The notes: generated by a model from the sequence alone, not told the origin. Positions 36,567-46,361 are shown, counted from the stretch's first letter. The stretch: DNA of 64,000 bases from Streptomyces sp. NRRL S-31 (GCF_000718775.1 NZ_JOCB01000033.1:3079-67078), one strand, 5' to 3'. Made by a program: numbers and translations.

Positions 36567-38102
36567 TCACGTGCCGGCGCCGTCACCCCGGCGCAGCGCG
36601 AACCACAGCTCCATGCGCACGTCCGGGTCGTCCAGGTCGACGGCGAGCAGGGCCGCGCAGCGGGCGATCCGCTGCCGCACGGTGTTGCGGTGCACGCCCA
36701 GCGCCACCGCCGTCCGGTCCCAGCTGCCGTGCAGCGACAGCCAGCCGCGCAGCGTCTCGGCGAGCGCGGGCTGCCCGGCGAGGGGCGCGAGCAGCGTACG
36801 GGCGTGCGTCTCGGCGTCCACCGGCGGCACCAGGTCCGCGAGCGCGGGCCGGGCGGCGTGCCGGAGCAGCGGTACGCGGGTGGCACGGGCCCGGGCGAGG
36901 GCGCGGCCGGCCTGGGTGTCGGCGGCCGGCCACTCCCGCGGTCCCGCCGGGGCGCTCACCCCGAGCGTCCAGCCCGGCTGCGGCCCCGGCTCCCGGTCCG
37001 CCGGCACCAGCACCCGTACGACGTCACGCGCCAGGTCGACCAGGGGTGAACCGAGGGCCGCGCCGAGCGCGGAGGCGGCGACCGGGTCCGGTGCCTGGAC
37101 CTCCGGCCGGGCGTGCACGACGAGCCACCGCCCGGCACCGAGCAGCGGGGCCACCTCCTCGGGCGGGGCGCCCAGCAGCAGCCGGACCAGCGCGGAGGAC
37201 CGGGCCGCGCCGGCTCCGCTCTGGTGCTCCCCGGTCAGCAGGGCCAGCAGCACGGCGGCGACGGAGGCGATGGTGTGGTCGCCGGGATCCCGCCGGGGGG
37301 TGGCCACCCCGAGCACGAACCCCTCACCGGAACCGAGGGCGTAGACGGCGAGGTGGGTGCCGCCGAAGGCATCGGTGGCGGAGGAGGGACGCGGCCGGGC
37401 GGCCGGTCCGACCACCCCGGCCAGCTCCGCCAGCGCCGCCCGCAGCCCCTCCCGGGTCTCCCCGCCCGTCCCCGTGACCGCCTCCCGGCCCGCCCCGGCG
37501 ACCTCCGTGCCGTCGGGGCCGTACAGCACCGCGCGGCCGCCCAGGTGCTGGGCCAGCCGGCGCAGGACCGACGGGACCGGGTCGGGCCGGGACGCGGCCG
37601 CCGCGAGGCTCTGCTGGGCCTCCGTGACCCGGCGCAGCTCCGCCAGCCGGGCCTGCGCCATCAGCTGCCACACCGCGCGGGCCACGGCGGAGAACGTGGT
37701 CTGCGGCGGGACCTCCAGCAGCGGCAGGCCGTGCCGGTCGCACGCGGCGACCAGGGCGCGCGGGACCGTGTCGTGCACCGGGGCCACCCCGAAGCCGAGG
37801 GCGGCGCCGCCGGCGGCCACGATCCGGGACACGTAGCCGTCGAAATAGTCGTCGAAGCAGTCGTCGGCGTACGGGCCCGCCCCGGCCGCCTCCGGGATGT
37901 GCACCCCGGCCGTCAGCAGCAGCTCGCCGCCCAGCAGGTACGGGTAGGGGTCGGCCATCTCCGAGGTGTGCGCCCAGTGGATCGCGATCCCCGGCTCCCG
38001 GGGACCGGCGATCCGCCGCAGGGCGAGGTCCTCCCGGGCCAGCAGCGCCTGGAGGGCCACCGGCGGGGTGGGCGGGACCGCTGGGGCGGTCGTCTCCGGC
38101 AT
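36567..38102 (-). CDS. PucR-family transcriptional regulator
   Basis: A 511-residue regulator. The N-terminal half is the PucR/purine-catabolism-like ligand domain ([20 protein letters not shown] through [15 protein letters not shown]). The C-terminal helix-turn-helix reads [20 protein letters not shown] then [20 protein letters not shown], the hallmark PucR C-terminal domain. It is divergent from the symporter-ureohydrolase-ThDP operon, so it probably controls it in response to the imported compound. Start at ATG 38102 has GGAGGG upstream; ATG 38120 is an alternative. Confidence 0.85.
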   Translation of the reverse strand: MPETTAPAVPPTPPVALQALLAREDLALRRIAGPREPGIAIHWAHTSEMADPYPYLLGGELLLTAGVHIPEAAGAGPYADDCFDDYFDGYVSRIVAAGGAALGFGVAPVHDTVPRALVAACDRHGLPLLEVPPQTTFSAVARAVWQLMAQARLAELRRVTEAQQSLAAAASRPDPVPSVLRRLAQHLGGRAVLYGPDGTEVAGAGREAVTGTGGETREGLRAALAELAGVVGPAARPRPSSATDAFGGTHLAVYALGSGEGFVLGVATPRRDPGDHTIASVAAVLLALLTGEHQSGAGAARSSALVRLLLGAPPEEVAPLLGAGRWLVVHARPEVQAPDPVAASALGAALGSPLVDLARDVVRVLVPADREPGPQPGWTLGVSAPAGPREWPAADTQAGRALARARATRVPLLRHAARPALADLVPPVDAETHARTLLAPLAGQPALAETLRGWLSLHGSWDRTAVALGVHRNTVRQRIARCAALLAVDLDDPDVRMELWFALRRGDGAGT

Positions 38103-38291
38103 GGTGTGCACACCCTCCATCCCGCCCCGTTCCTGTGGATGAAACGTACACTTCGCAGTCGCTTTCCGGCCACCTACTGTCGAGTGAGCACGGCAGCCGC
38201 GGGTACGGGCGGATGTCCCCGCGAGCCGCTGCCGGTACAGCCGAAGCATCTGCACGACACGCCACCGGAAGTGCGCGAAGGAGGGCCGCCC

Positions 38292-39752
38292 ATGGCCGTC
38301 GACTACACCGTGATCGTCGTCTATCTCGCCGGCATGCTGGCGATGGGCTGGTGGGGCATGCGCCGCGCCAGGTCCAAGAGCGAGTTCCTGGTGGCCGGAC
38401 GCCGCCTCGGTCCCGTCATGTACTCCGGGACCATGGCGGCCATCGTGCTCGGCGGCGCCTCCACCATCGGCGGGGTGGGCCTCGGGTACCGGTACGGGCT
38501 CTCCGGCGCCTGGATGGTCTTCACCATCGGCCTCGGCCTGCTCGCCCTGTCGGTCTTCTTCTCCGCCCGCATCGCCCGCCTGAAGGTCTACACCGTCTCC
38601 GAGATGCTGGACCTGCGCTACGGCGGCCGGGCCGGGGTGATCTCGGGCGTGGTCATGTGGGCGTACACCCTCATGCTCGCGGTGACCTCCACCATCGCCT
38701 ACGCCACGATCTTCGACGTCCTGTTCGACCTGAACCGCACGGTCTCGATCGTCATCGGCGGCGCGATCGTCGTCGCGTACTCGACCCTCGGCGGGATGTG
38801 GTCCATCACGCTGACCGACATGGTGCAGTTCGTCGTCAAGACCATCGGCGTGCTGCTGCTCCTGCTGCCGATCGCCGTCGTGAAGGCGGGCGGCTTCGGC
38901 GCGATGCGGGCCGAGCTGCCCACCTCGTACTTCGACCCGCTGGGCATCGGCGGCGAGACGATCTTCACGTACGTGCTGATCTACACGTTCGGCATGCTGA
39001 TCGGGCAGGACATCTGGCAGCGCGTGTTCACCGCCCGCGGCGACACCACGGCCAGGTGGGGCGGGACGGCGGCCGGCACCTACTGCCTGGCCTACGCCCT
39101 CGCCGGCGCGGTGATCGGCACGGCCGCCAAGGTGCTCTATCCGAAGCTGGGCAACCCCGACGACGCCTTCGCCACCATCGTCAAGGACGAACTCCCCGTC
39201 GGCGTGCGCGGACTGGTGCTGGCCGCCGCCCTGGCCGCCGTGATGTCGACCTCCTCCGGCGCCCTGATCGCCTGCGCCACCGTCGCCAACAACGACATCT
39301 GGTCACGGCTGCGCGGCCTCGTGCGCCGGGACGGCGAGGAGCCCGACGAGGTGGGCGGCAACCGCGTCTTCATCCTGGTCATGGGGGTGGCGGTGATCGG
39401 CACGGCGATCGCGCTGAACAACGTGGTCGAGGCGCTCACCGTGGCCTACAACCTCCTCGTCGGCGGCCTGCTGGTGCCCATCCTCGGCGGCCTGCTGTGG
39501 AAGCGCGGCACGGTCCAGGGCGCGCTGGCCGCCGTCACCGTCGGCGGTCTCGCCGTCATCGGCCTGATGGCCGGCTACGGCATCCTGGCCAACGAGCCCG
39601 TCTACTACGGCCTGCCGGCCTCCCTGGCGGCCTACGTCGCCGTCTCCCTGGCCACCCGGCCCACCGACGAGGCGGTCCTCGCCGCCTGGCGCGAGCGCCT
39701 CGCCGGACGGTCACCCGAACTCGCGTCCGAACCGGTCCCGGCTCACCAGTAG
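38292..39752 (+). CDS. Sodium:solute symporter (SSS family)
   Basis: A 486-residue permease with about 13 membrane segments, from [20 protein letters not shown] to the last near residue 460. Family features are [36 protein letters not shown] and the [20 protein letters not shown] stretch of the Na+-site region. The substrate cannot be read from sequence; the downstream ureohydrolase and ThDP enzyme point to a guanidino compound or polyamine. AAGGAGGG precedes ATG 38292. First gene of the operon. Confidence 0.88.
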   Translation: MAVDYTVIVVYLAGMLAMGWWGMRRARSKSEFLVAGRRLGPVMYSGTMAAIVLGGASTIGGVGLGYRYGLSGAWMVFTIGLGLLALSVFFSARIARLKVYTVSEMLDLRYGGRAGVISGVVMWAYTLMLAVTSTIAYATIFDVLFDLNRTVSIVIGGAIVVAYSTLGGMWSITLTDMVQFVVKTIGVLLLLLPIAVVKAGGFGAMRAELPTSYFDPLGIGGETIFTYVLIYTFGMLIGQDIWQRVFTARGDTTARWGGTAAGTYCLAYALAGAVIGTAAKVLYPKLGNPDDAFATIVKDELPVGVRGLVLAAALAAVMSTSSGALIACATVANNDIWSRLRGLVRRDGEEPDEVGGNRVFILVMGVAVIGTAIALNNVVEALTVAYNLLVGGLLVPILGGLLWKRGTVQGALAAVTVGGLAVIGLMAGYGILANEPVYYGLPASLAAYVAVSLATRPTDEAVLAAWRERLAGRSPELASEPVPAHQ

Positions 39753-39808
39753 AGTCGTCCGGAAAGCAGTACATGCGCGACGAAGCGCAGGAAAGAAGGC
39801 ATTCCACC

Positions 39809-40789
39809 ATGAGCAGCAACGAGACGCCCCGCGGCCCCGTCGACTCCTCCCGCGTCCCGCGGTACGCCGGCCCCGCCACCTTCGCCCGGCTGCCCCGCCT
39901 GGACGAGGTCGGCACCGCCGACGTCGCCGTGGTGGGCGTGCCGTTCGACTCCGGCGTCTCGTACCGGCCGGGCGCCCGCTTCGGCGGCAACGCCATCCGC
40001 GAGGCGTCCCGGCTGCTGCGCCCGTACAACCCGGCGCAGGACGCCTCCCCGTTCGCCCTGGCGCAGGTCGCGGACGGCGGTGACATCGCCGTGAACCCGT
40101 TCAACATCAACGAGGCCGTGGAGACCATCGAGGCCGCCGCCGACGACCTGCTCGGCACCGGCGCCCGGCTGATGACCCTCGGCGGCGACCACACCATCGC
40201 GCTGCCGCTGCTCCGCTCGGTCGCGAGGAAGCACGGCCCGGTGGCCCTGCTGCACTTCGACGCCCACCTCGACACCTGGGACACCTACTTCGGCGCCGAG
40301 TACACCCACGGCACGCCGTTCCGCCGCGCGGTGGAGGAGGGCATCCTCGACACCTCCGCCCTCTCCCACGTCGGCACCCGCGGCCCGCTCTACGGCAAGC
40401 AGGACCTCACCGACGACGAGAAGATGGGCTTCGGCATCGTCACCTCGGCGGACGTCTACCGCCGCGGCGCCGACGAGGTCGCCGACCAGCTCCGCCAGCG
40501 CATCGGCGACCGCCCGCTGTACATCTCCATCGACATCGACTGCCTGGACCCGGCCCACGCGCCCGGCACCGGCACCCCGGAGGCGGGCGGCATGACCTCC
40601 CGCGAACTGCTGGAGATCCTGCGCGGGCTGGCCTCCTGCAACCTGGTCTCGGCGGACGTGGTCGAGGTCGCCCCGGCGTACGACCACGCCGAGATCACCT
40701 CGGTCGCCGCCTCCCACACGGCCTACGAACTGACCACGCTCATGAGCCGCCGGATCGCGGCGGCCCGGAAGGACGCGGAAGCGAAGTGA
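39809..40789 (+). CDS. speB: Ureohydrolase (agmatinase/guanidinobutyrase type)
   Basis: A 326-residue manganese ureohydrolase of the arginase family. Metal ligands are in [13 protein letters not shown] and [20 protein letters not shown]; the last is the family signature. It releases urea from a guanidino substrate. It is usually annotated as agmatinase, but the adjacent ThDP enzyme and symporter fit 4-guanidinobutyrate as well. AAGAAGG lies 9 bases before ATG 39809. The stop codon overlaps the next start (GTGA). Confidence 0.9.
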   Translation: MSSNETPRGPVDSSRVPRYAGPATFARLPRLDEVGTADVAVVGVPFDSGVSYRPGARFGGNAIREASRLLRPYNPAQDASPFALAQVADGGDIAVNPFNINEAVETIEAAADDLLGTGARLMTLGGDHTIALPLLRSVARKHGPVALLHFDAHLDTWDTYFGAEYTHGTPFRRAVEEGILDTSALSHVGTRGPLYGKQDLTDDEKMGFGIVTSADVYRRGADEVADQLRQRIGDRPLYISIDIDCLDPAHAPGTGTPEAGGMTSRELLEILRGLASCNLVSADVVEVAPAYDHAEITSVAASHTAYELTTLMSRRIAAARKDAEAK

Positions 40790-42471
40790 CCCACGACCAC
40801 GACCTGGTACTCCGCCCGACCGAGGCGCAGATCGCCGCCGCCCTCGACCCGCCCCAGGGGCGCAACGGCGGAGACCTGGTCGTGGAGACGCTGGCCGGGC
40901 TCGGCGCGACCACCGTCTTCGGTCTGCCCGGCCAGCACGCGCTCGGCATGTTCGACGCCCTGCGCCGCTCGTCCCTGCGCTACGTCGGCCTGCGGGTGGA
41001 GAACAACGCGGGCTTCGCGGCCGACGCGTACGGCAGGATCACCGGCGAGGCGGCCCCGCTGCTGCTCTCGACCGGCCCGGGCGCGCTGACGTCACTGGCC
41101 GCGCTCCAGGAGGCGGCAGCGGCCAGCGCGCCGGTGCTGGCGATCAGCAGCCAGATCCCGACGGCGGGCCTGGGCGGCGGCCGGCACGGCTACCTCCACG
41201 AACTCGCCGACCAGGCGGCCTCGTTCCGGGGTGTCGTCAAGTCGGTCCACACCGTCCGCACCCCGTCCCAGATCCCCTCGGCCGTCGCGGCGGCCTGGAA
41301 GTCGGCGCTGACGGCCCCGCACGGCCCGGTGTTCGTGGAGATCCCGCAGGACGTCCTGCTGGCCGAGACCTCGCTGCCCGTGGTGACGGCCCCGGACGCG
41401 ACCCCCGAGGACCTGGTGCCGCGCCCCGAACTGACGGCGGTGGCGGCCCACCTGCTGTCCCGCGCCGCCCGCCCGGTGATCGTCGCGGGCGGCGGAGTGG
41501 TGCGCGCGGACGCCTCCGGCAAACTCCTGCGCCTGGCGGAGAAGCTGGACGCGCCCGTGGTCACGACCTTCGGCGGCAAGGGCGCCTTCCCCTGGGAGCA
41601 CCCGCTGTCCCTTCGGTCCTGGCTGGAGGACCGGCACACCACGGACTTCCTGGAGGATGCCGACGTCCTCCTGGTGGTCGGCTCCGGACTCGGTGAACTC
41701 TCCTCCAACTACCACACGTTCAGGCCCCGCGGCCGGGTGATCCAGATCGAGGCCGACCTCGGCAAGCTGGAGTCCAACCACCCGGCGCTCGGCATCCACG
41801 CGGACGCCCGGCCGGCCCTCCAGGCCCTGCTGGAGACGGTGGAGGAGCGGACGGACGAGACGGCGCCGCACCGGGTGCGGGAGCTGCTCGCGAAGGTCGC
41901 CGACCGCATCGCGTCCCAGGAACTGACGCTGGAGCAGGACGTGTTGGCCTCGGTCCGCCGCGCCCTGCCCGCCGGCTCCCCGTCCTTCTGGGACATGACG
42001 ATCCTGGCGTACTGGGCCTGGTCGGCGTTCGACCCCCGGGGCGCCAACACCATGCACTCGGCCCAGGGCGCCGGCGGCCTCGGCTACGGCTTCCCGGCGG
42101 CCCTCGGCGCGGCGGCGGCGGACCCCACGCGCCCGGTCCTGGCGGTCTCCGGCGACGGCGGAGCGCTCTACTCGGTCGCCGAACTCGCCACGGCCCGCCA
42201 GTACGACCTCCCCGTCACCTGGCTCATCGTCGACGACGGCGGCTACGGCATCCTCCGCGAGTACATGACGGACGCCTTCGGCCAGGCCACGGCGACGGAA
42301 CTGACCCGCCCCGACTACGCGGCCCTGGCGGAGTCCTTCGGCGTCCCGGGCCTCCGCACGACCCCGGAAACCCTGGAGGCCGACCTGGCGAAGGCCCTGG
42401 CGACCCCCGGCCCCTCGGTCCTCGTACTCCCCGCCGTACTCCGCATGTTCGCCCCTACCCACCTGGGCTGA
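40786..42471 (+). CDS. ThDP-dependent enzyme, possible 2-ketoarginine decarboxylase
   Basis: A 561-residue enzyme of the acetolactate synthase/decarboxylase superfamily. Pyrimidine-domain motifs are [18 protein letters not shown] and [20 protein letters not shown] (the Glu activating ThDP). The central DHS-like domain follows. The ThDP/Mg motif in the C-terminal third is [18 protein letters not shown] followed by [14 protein letters not shown]. Position after a ureohydrolase suggests decarboxylation of 2-ketoarginine, as AruI does in Pseudomonas; acetolactate-type activity cannot be excluded. Its last 17 codons and stop are duplicated at 43981-44034, and the 3' end overlaps the ATPase gene by 17 bases. 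Confidence 0.85.
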   Translation: MTHDHDLVLRPTEAQIAAALDPPQGRNGGDLVVETLAGLGATTVFGLPGQHALGMFDALRRSSLRYVGLRVENNAGFAADAYGRITGEAAPLLLSTGPGALTSLAALQEAAAASAPVLAISSQIPTAGLGGGRHGYLHELADQAASFRGVVKSVHTVRTPSQIPSAVAAAWKSALTAPHGPVFVEIPQDVLLAETSLPVVTAPDATPEDLVPRPELTAVAAHLLSRAARPVIVAGGGVVRADASGKLLRLAEKLDAPVVTTFGGKGAFPWEHPLSLRSWLEDRHTTDFLEDADVLLVVGSGLGELSSNYHTFRPRGRVIQIEADLGKLESNHPALGIHADARPALQALLETVEERTDETAPHRVRELLAKVADRIASQELTLEQDVLASVRRALPAGSPSFWDMTILAYWAWSAFDPRGANTMHSAQGAGGLGYGFPAALGAAAADPTRPVLAVSGDGGALYSVAELATARQYDLPVTWLIVDDGGYGILREYMTDAFGQATATELTRPDYAALAESFGVPGLRTTPETLEADLAKALATPGPSVLVLPAVLRMFAPTHLG

Positions 42472-42483
42472 ACGGGGGCGGCA
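42418..42483. repeat. 66-bp direct repeat, copy 1
   Basis: Identical to 43981-44046 at 65 of 66 bases. It covers the last 17 codons and stop of the ThDP-enzyme gene and, on the minus strand, the last codons of the ATPase gene. The only difference (T42456 versus C44019) is synonymous (proline CCT/CCC). Confidence 0.95.
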
Positions 42484-42910
42484 TCGGCAACTCCGCCCAG
42501 ACCGCCTTGCCGATGCCGTGCCGCCGGGGGCAACAACCCCAGCGCGTCGCCAGGGCGCTGATGATGGCGAGGCCACGGCCCTGCTCGTCGTCGGCCGCCG
42601 CCTCTCTCGGCACCGGCCGGGTCCGGCCGGCGTCGGCGACCTCCACACGCAGCCGCCCCTCGCACCGGGCGACACGCACTCCGATCTCCCGACCGGCCGG
42701 TGTCCGCGCGTGCCGGATGGCGTTGCTCATCAGTTCCGAGAGCAGTAGCCCGGCCGTGTCGGCGAGGTCGCCGTCGACTCCCCATGCGGCAAGCTGCCCG
42801 CGAAGCAGCTCGCGAGCACGTCCGGCGCTGCGCGGGTCGTGGGGTAACCGCCACTGGACCTCGGTCGTGACGGGAGCTTCGGGTGGCGTAGCTACGGTGT
42901 CGTCGGACAC
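42455..42910 (-). CDS. RsbW/anti-sigma-type ATP-binding protein
   Basis: A 151-residue GHKL-fold ATPase like streptomycete RsbW/SpoIIAB relatives. The N box is LLLSELMSNAIRHARTP, the G1-like box is VEVADAGRTRP and the G2-like region is DDEQGRGLAIISALATRWG. Such proteins bind partner sigma factors or anti-anti-sigma factors, sometimes as serine kinases; the partner here is unknown. GTG 42910 has GGAGG 4 bases upstream. Its end overlaps the ThDP-enzyme gene tail to tail, and its last residues lie in the 66-bp repeat. The divergent GntR gene and shared operators suggest joint control. Confidence 0.85.
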   Translation of the reverse strand: MSDDTVATPPEAPVTTEVQWRLPHDPRSAGRARELLRGQLAAWGVDGDLADTAGLLLSELMSNAIRHARTPAGREIGVRVARCEGRLRVEVADAGRTRPVPREAAADDEQGRGLAIISALATRWGCCPRRHGIGKAVWAELPMPPPFSPGG

Positions 42911-42946
42911 GGGACCTCCGAGGTGATCAGGATGTGAATGAAAAGG

Positions 42947-42968
42947 CCTACATCTCTAGAGATGTAGG
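42947..42968. promoter_or_regulatory. GntR operator, site 1 (22-bp perfect palindrome)
   Basis: Contains CATCTCTAGAGATG (42951-42964), with perfect symmetry extending 4 more bases each side. It lies 37 bases upstream of the ATPase start codon, a position able to block that promoter. Confidence 0.75.
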
Positions 42969-43000
42969 AAGTAAAGCCGGTGGCTCCGTCCAGCGCAATG

Positions 43001-43014
43001 CATCTCTAGAGATG
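43001..43014. promoter_or_regulatory. GntR operator, site 2
   Basis: A second perfect CATCTCTAGAGATG, 50 bases from site 1 (start to start), in the divergent promoter region. Confidence 0.75.
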
Positions 43015-43076
43015 TGAGCCGTAGTGGCCGTAGGTGACCGCTGTCTGACTGGGGGTGCGAGACCTTTGATGCCTAG

Positions 43077-43090
43077 GATGTCTAGAGATG
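43077..43090. promoter_or_regulatory. GntR operator, degenerate site 3
   Basis: GATGTCTAGAGATG: the right half and TCTAGA core match sites 1 and 2 while the left half differs. It ends 18 bases before the chosen GntR start. Confidence 0.5.
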
Positions 43091-43108
43091 ATCGAGGGAG
43101 AAGTCTGG

Positions 43109-43867
43109 ATGAGCAGCCGGGACTCGGGGCGCCAGCCCAAATATCAGCGCATCGCCGCGGAGTTGCGTGCGGCTGTCGAGGCCGGACGGTACGGGCCGGG
43201 CGACCGGCTCCCCGGTGAGAACGACCTGATGGCCGCGCACGGGGTCGCCCGGATGACGGCTCGGCAGGCGCTGGGTGTGCTCCAGGCGGAGGGCATCGCC
43301 GAGGCGCGCAAGGGCGCCGGGGTGTTCGTCCGGGACTTCCGGCCCGTCCGCCGCCGCGGAATCGAGCGTCTCGCGCGTGCGCGGTGGGGTGAGGGGCGCT
43401 CGGTGTGGTCGGCCGACATCGGTGACCGGGAGCTGGTTGTCGACTCCGTGGAGGTGTCGGAAGGGGTGGCGCCGGCCGTCGTGGCGGCGGTCATGGGACT
43501 GGAGGAGGGTGTGACCGTCTGCATTCGACGGCGTCGCTTCGTCCTCGACGGCAAGCCGGTGCTGTTGTCCACGTCCTACCTTCCGGCCGACCTCGTGGCG
43601 GGCTCCCCGATCACGCGGCCGGAGACGGGGCCCGGTGGAACGTACGCCAGGCTCGCGGACCTCGGTCACGGTCCGGTCCGCTTCCGTGAGGAGATCCGTT
43701 CCCGGATGCCCGCACAGGGGGAAGCCGAGCGGCTGGCGCTGCCGTCCGGAGTGCCGGTGGTGCTGATCGTGCGCACCGCCTTCGATGCCGAGCGGCGGGT
43801 CGTCGAGGTGAACGAGATGGTGCTGGACTCGGCCGCTTATGTGCTGGAGTACGACTTCGAGGCATGA
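43109..43867 (+). CDS. GntR/HutC-family transcriptional regulator
   Basis: A 252-residue regulator. The winged helix at about residues 8-75 reads YQRIAAELRAAVEAGRYGPG, then RLPGENDLMAAHGVARMTAR. The C-terminal UTRA ligand domain has TVCIRRRRFVLDGKPVLLST and ends VNEMVLDSAAYVLEYDF. This resembles GntR proteins common in actinobacterial chromosomes and integrative elements. ATG 43109 has GAGGGAG 8 bases upstream; ATG 43088 in the same frame falls inside operator site 3. The palindromes suggest it represses itself and the divergent ATPase gene. The ligand is unknown. Confidence 0.85.
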   Translation: MSSRDSGRQPKYQRIAAELRAAVEAGRYGPGDRLPGENDLMAAHGVARMTARQALGVLQAEGIAEARKGAGVFVRDFRPVRRRGIERLARARWGEGRSVWSADIGDRELVVDSVEVSEGVAPAVVAAVMGLEEGVTVCIRRRRFVLDGKPVLLSTSYLPADLVAGSPITRPETGPGGTYARLADLGHGPVRFREEIRSRMPAQGEAERLALPSGVPVVLIVRTAFDAERRVVEVNEMVLDSAAYVLEYDFEA

Positions 43868-44198
43868 ACCGTGTGGCCGCCGCACAGGCGGCAAGTGCGG
43901 TGCGTTCCGCATGACTTGACGTCGTGAGGTGCCGACTTGGCCGGGCGGTCGCTCCGTCCGGTCGCGTTGGCACCTCGGTCGTCCTCGTACTCCCCGCCGT
44001 ACTCCGCATGTTCGCCCCCACCCACCTGGGCTGAACGGGGGCGGCAGCGGCGGCTCGGTGCCCCCTCGGCGGTCCGGGCAACCCCTTTTCCGAACGCGCG
44101 TGCAACTTTCGATCCCCTTGGCGAGTCCAGTCAGGTAGCGCACGGGTGCGCTCAACGGCGTTCAGGGGGACGCCCGTACGACGTTCGAGGGGAAATTC
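43868..44198. other. 331-bp gap with hairpins and the second 66-bp repeat
   Basis: After the GntR stop, GCCGCC (43876-43881) pairs with GGCGGC (43887-43892), and GAGGTGCC (43926-43933) with GGCACCTC (43969-43976), possible transcript ends. Repeat copy 2 follows. GAGGGG just before 44199 serves the serine hydrolase gene. No intact gene is seen. Confidence 0.6.
43981..44046. repeat. 66-bp direct repeat, copy 2
   Basis: Matches 42418-42483 at 65 of 66 bases. Read in frame it encodes the same 17 C-terminal residues ([17 protein letters not shown]) and stop as the ThDP enzyme, but no ThDP-enzyme gene precedes it. Weak similarity extends a few bases upstream with a 3-base insertion. Confidence 0.95.
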
Positions 44199-45122
44199 AT
44201 GACTTACCGGACATCCGGTCGGGCCGGTGTGCTCGCGGCCGCCGTCAGTGCCGCGCTGCTCATACCGGCCGTCACCGCCGCCACCCCGGCCGCCGCGGCC
44301 ACGCCGGCCGTGGCCTGCACCTCCGCCAAGGCGGGCCTGGCCGACAAACTGAAGAAGGACATCACGGCCGCGCTGGCGAACCGCAAGGGCACCGTCGCCA
44401 TCGGTCTGTACGACCGCAGCACCAAGACGACCTGCACGCTGCGGGCCACCAGCGCCTACGACTCGGCCAGCACCGTCAAGGTCACCGTGCTCGCCACGCT
44501 GCTGTGGGACGCCAAGAAGCACAACCGGTACCTGACGACCACCGAGCAGTCGCTCGCCAAGGCCATGATCACGCAGTCGGACAACAACGCGACCAGCAAG
44601 CTGTGGAAGCAGCTGGGCACGACGAAGATCAAGGGCTTCCTGGCCGCCGCGGGCATGACCAAGACCGTGCCGGGCGCGAACGGCTACTGGGGGCTGACGC
44701 AGGAGAACGTGGGCGACGAGCAGAAGCTCCTCAAGCTGATCACCGCCAGGAACAGCGTGCTCAGCGACAACTCCCGCGCCTACATCCTGAAGCTGATGGG
44801 CCAGGTCGTCTCCTCGCAGCGCTGGGGCACCCCGGCCGGCGCTCCGTCCCAGGTCGCCGTGCACGTCAAGAACGGCTGGCTCCAGCGCTCCACCCACGGC
44901 TGGCGGGTGCACAGCCTGGGCACCTTCAACGGCGCCGGCCACGACTACATGATCACGGTGCTCACGCAGGACAACAGCACCATGGACTACGGCGTCACCA
45001 CCATCCAGAACGTGGCCAAGGCGATCCACAAGGACCTGGTGCCGACCACCGCGGGCGTCACCCGCTTCACCCCGACCAGCGAGCCGCGCGAGGCGTTCGT
45101 CGCCGTGCCGCCGCAGGGCTGA
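44199..45122 (+). CDS. Secreted serine hydrolase, class A beta-lactamase-like
   Basis: A 307-residue exported protein. The Sec signal peptide spans about residues 1-35 and ends ATPAAAA. The active-site motif STVK lies in YDSASTVKVTVL (SxxK), SDN in ITQSDNNATSKLW, and KNG in VAVHVKNGWLQ stands where KTG is usual. The fold should be that of a class A beta-lactamase or DD-peptidase; KNG and the lack of a clear Glu166 loop argue for a penicillin-interacting hydrolase rather than a true beta-lactamase. GAGGGG precedes ATG 44199. Its 3' end is tandemly duplicated. Confidence 0.85.
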   Translation: MTYRTSGRAGVLAAAVSAALLIPAVTAATPAAAATPAVACTSAKAGLADKLKKDITAALANRKGTVAIGLYDRSTKTTCTLRATSAYDSASTVKVTVLATLLWDAKKHNRYLTTTEQSLAKAMITQSDNNATSKLWKQLGTTKIKGFLAAAGMTKTVPGANGYWGLTQENVGDEQKLLKLITARNSVLSDNSRAYILKLMGQVVSSQRWGTPAGAPSQVAVHVKNGWLQRSTHGWRVHSLGTFNGAGHDYMITVLTQDNSTMDYGVTTIQNVAKAIHKDLVPTTAGVTRFTPTSEPREAFVAVPPQG

Positions 45123-45153
45123 TCCAAGCCGTGCCGCCGCAGGGCTGATCCAA
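45102..45153. repeat. 26-bp tandem duplication across a stop codon
   Basis: The 26-mer running from GCCGTGCCGCCGCAGGGCTG to CCAA occurs at 45102-45127 and again at 45128-45153 with no mismatch. The first copy contains the serine hydrolase's final codons and stop. Confidence 0.95.
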
Positions 45154-45234
45154 AGGGAAGACAGGGCCGCTGCGGGGGCGATCTTTTACGGCACGGCTTC
45201 CCCACGGACACACTTCCGTCCTACGGTCCCCCGC

Positions 45235-46269
45235 ATGCACCTCAGAACCGTACTCACCGGCCTCGTCGCCGGCCTGGCGGCGGCCACCTGCCTCACCGCC
45301 GGGCCGGCCGCCGCCGACTCGCACGCCGGCCGGACCGGCCAGGACTGTTCGCCGTACGTCTCGCTCGACCGCTTCTCCGACGCGCTCGACAAGACGACGT
45401 ACGACGGCTCCTACGTCGGCAACTTCTCCGCCCTCGCCACCGACCGGGACGGCTCGCTCGCGGCCCTGTCGGACCGCTCGGACCTGTTCCGCCTGGACGC
45501 GCGCACCCTCCGGCCGAAGGCCGTCGTCCACCTGGCCGACGAGAACGGCGCCGACCTGGACTCCGAGGGCCTCGTCATCGACCGCGACGGCACCCGGCTC
45601 ATCAGCTCCGAGGTCGAGCCCTCCGTGCGCCGCTACTCCGCCGACGGCAAGATCCTCGACCGGCTGCCGGTGCCGCCCGCGCTCCGGGTCACCCCGGCGG
45701 GCCGGGCCGCCGTCAACCAGACCTTCGAGGGCCTGACCATGCTGCCCGGCGGCCACACCCTGCTGGCCTCCATGGAGTACGCGATAGCGGGTGACAGCAC
45801 CGGGACCCTCCGCTTCCAGACCTGGGAGCGCCACCGGGGACGCTTCGTGCTCGGCGCCCAGTACGCCTACCGCACCGACGCCGCCGGCCTCGGCGTCCCC
45901 GAGGTCCAGGCCATCCCCGACGGCCGCCTCCTCGTCCTGGAGCGCGGTTTCACCCCCGGCGTCGGCAACACGGTCCGCCTCTACCTGGCCGACCCCCGGC
46001 ACGCCACGGACACCAGCGGCGTGGAGAACCTGACGGGCCAGGCCGGCGTCCGGCTGATCAAGAAGACCCTCCTGACGGACATCGTCAGCTGCCCCTCCCT
46101 GGGTGCCACCGCGAAGCAGCCCCAGCCCAATCCGCTGCTGGACAACATCGAGGGCATGACGATCACCGGCCGGGACGCCTCGGGCCGCCTGAAGGTCCTT
46201 CTGGTGAGCGACGACAACCACAACGCGGAACAGACCACCCGCTTCTACTACCTGCGGGTACGCGTCTGA
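45235..46269 (+). CDS. Secreted phytase-like/esterase-like beta-propeller protein
   Basis: A 344-residue exported protein of the esterase-like-activity-of-phytase family. The signal peptide is residues 1-28 (LTGLVAGLAAATCLTAGPAA). Typical segments are NFSALATDRDGSLAALSDRS, the SEGLVIDRDGTRLISSEVEP stretch, TFEGLTMLPGGHTLLASMEY and NIEGMTITGRDASGRLKVLL. Members may act on phosphate esters or other substrates; the actual one cannot be read. ATG 45235 gives a well-formed signal peptide. Confidence 0.82.
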   Translation: MHLRTVLTGLVAGLAAATCLTAGPAAADSHAGRTGQDCSPYVSLDRFSDALDKTTYDGSYVGNFSALATDRDGSLAALSDRSDLFRLDARTLRPKAVVHLADENGADLDSEGLVIDRDGTRLISSEVEPSVRRYSADGKILDRLPVPPALRVTPAGRAAVNQTFEGLTMLPGGHTLLASMEYAIAGDSTGTLRFQTWERHRGRFVLGAQYAYRTDAAGLGVPEVQAIPDGRLLVLERGFTPGVGNTVRLYLADPRHATDTSGVENLTGQAGVRLIKKTLLTDIVSCPSLGATAKQPQPNPLLDNIEGMTITGRDASGRLKVLLVSDDNHNAEQTTRFYYLRVRV

Positions 46270-46361
46270 CCGCGGCCCCCGGCCTTGTTGCGGAGGGATG
46301 AAATCCGCTCCCTTCGGCGTTGGTGTCTTCCGGACGAGCAGGACGACAGGAAGGCACCGGC

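Noticed and set aside
42418..44046. Calling the module an integrative element outright
   Set aside because: No integrase, excisionase or replication gene lies between the repeats, so it is only reported as a possibility.
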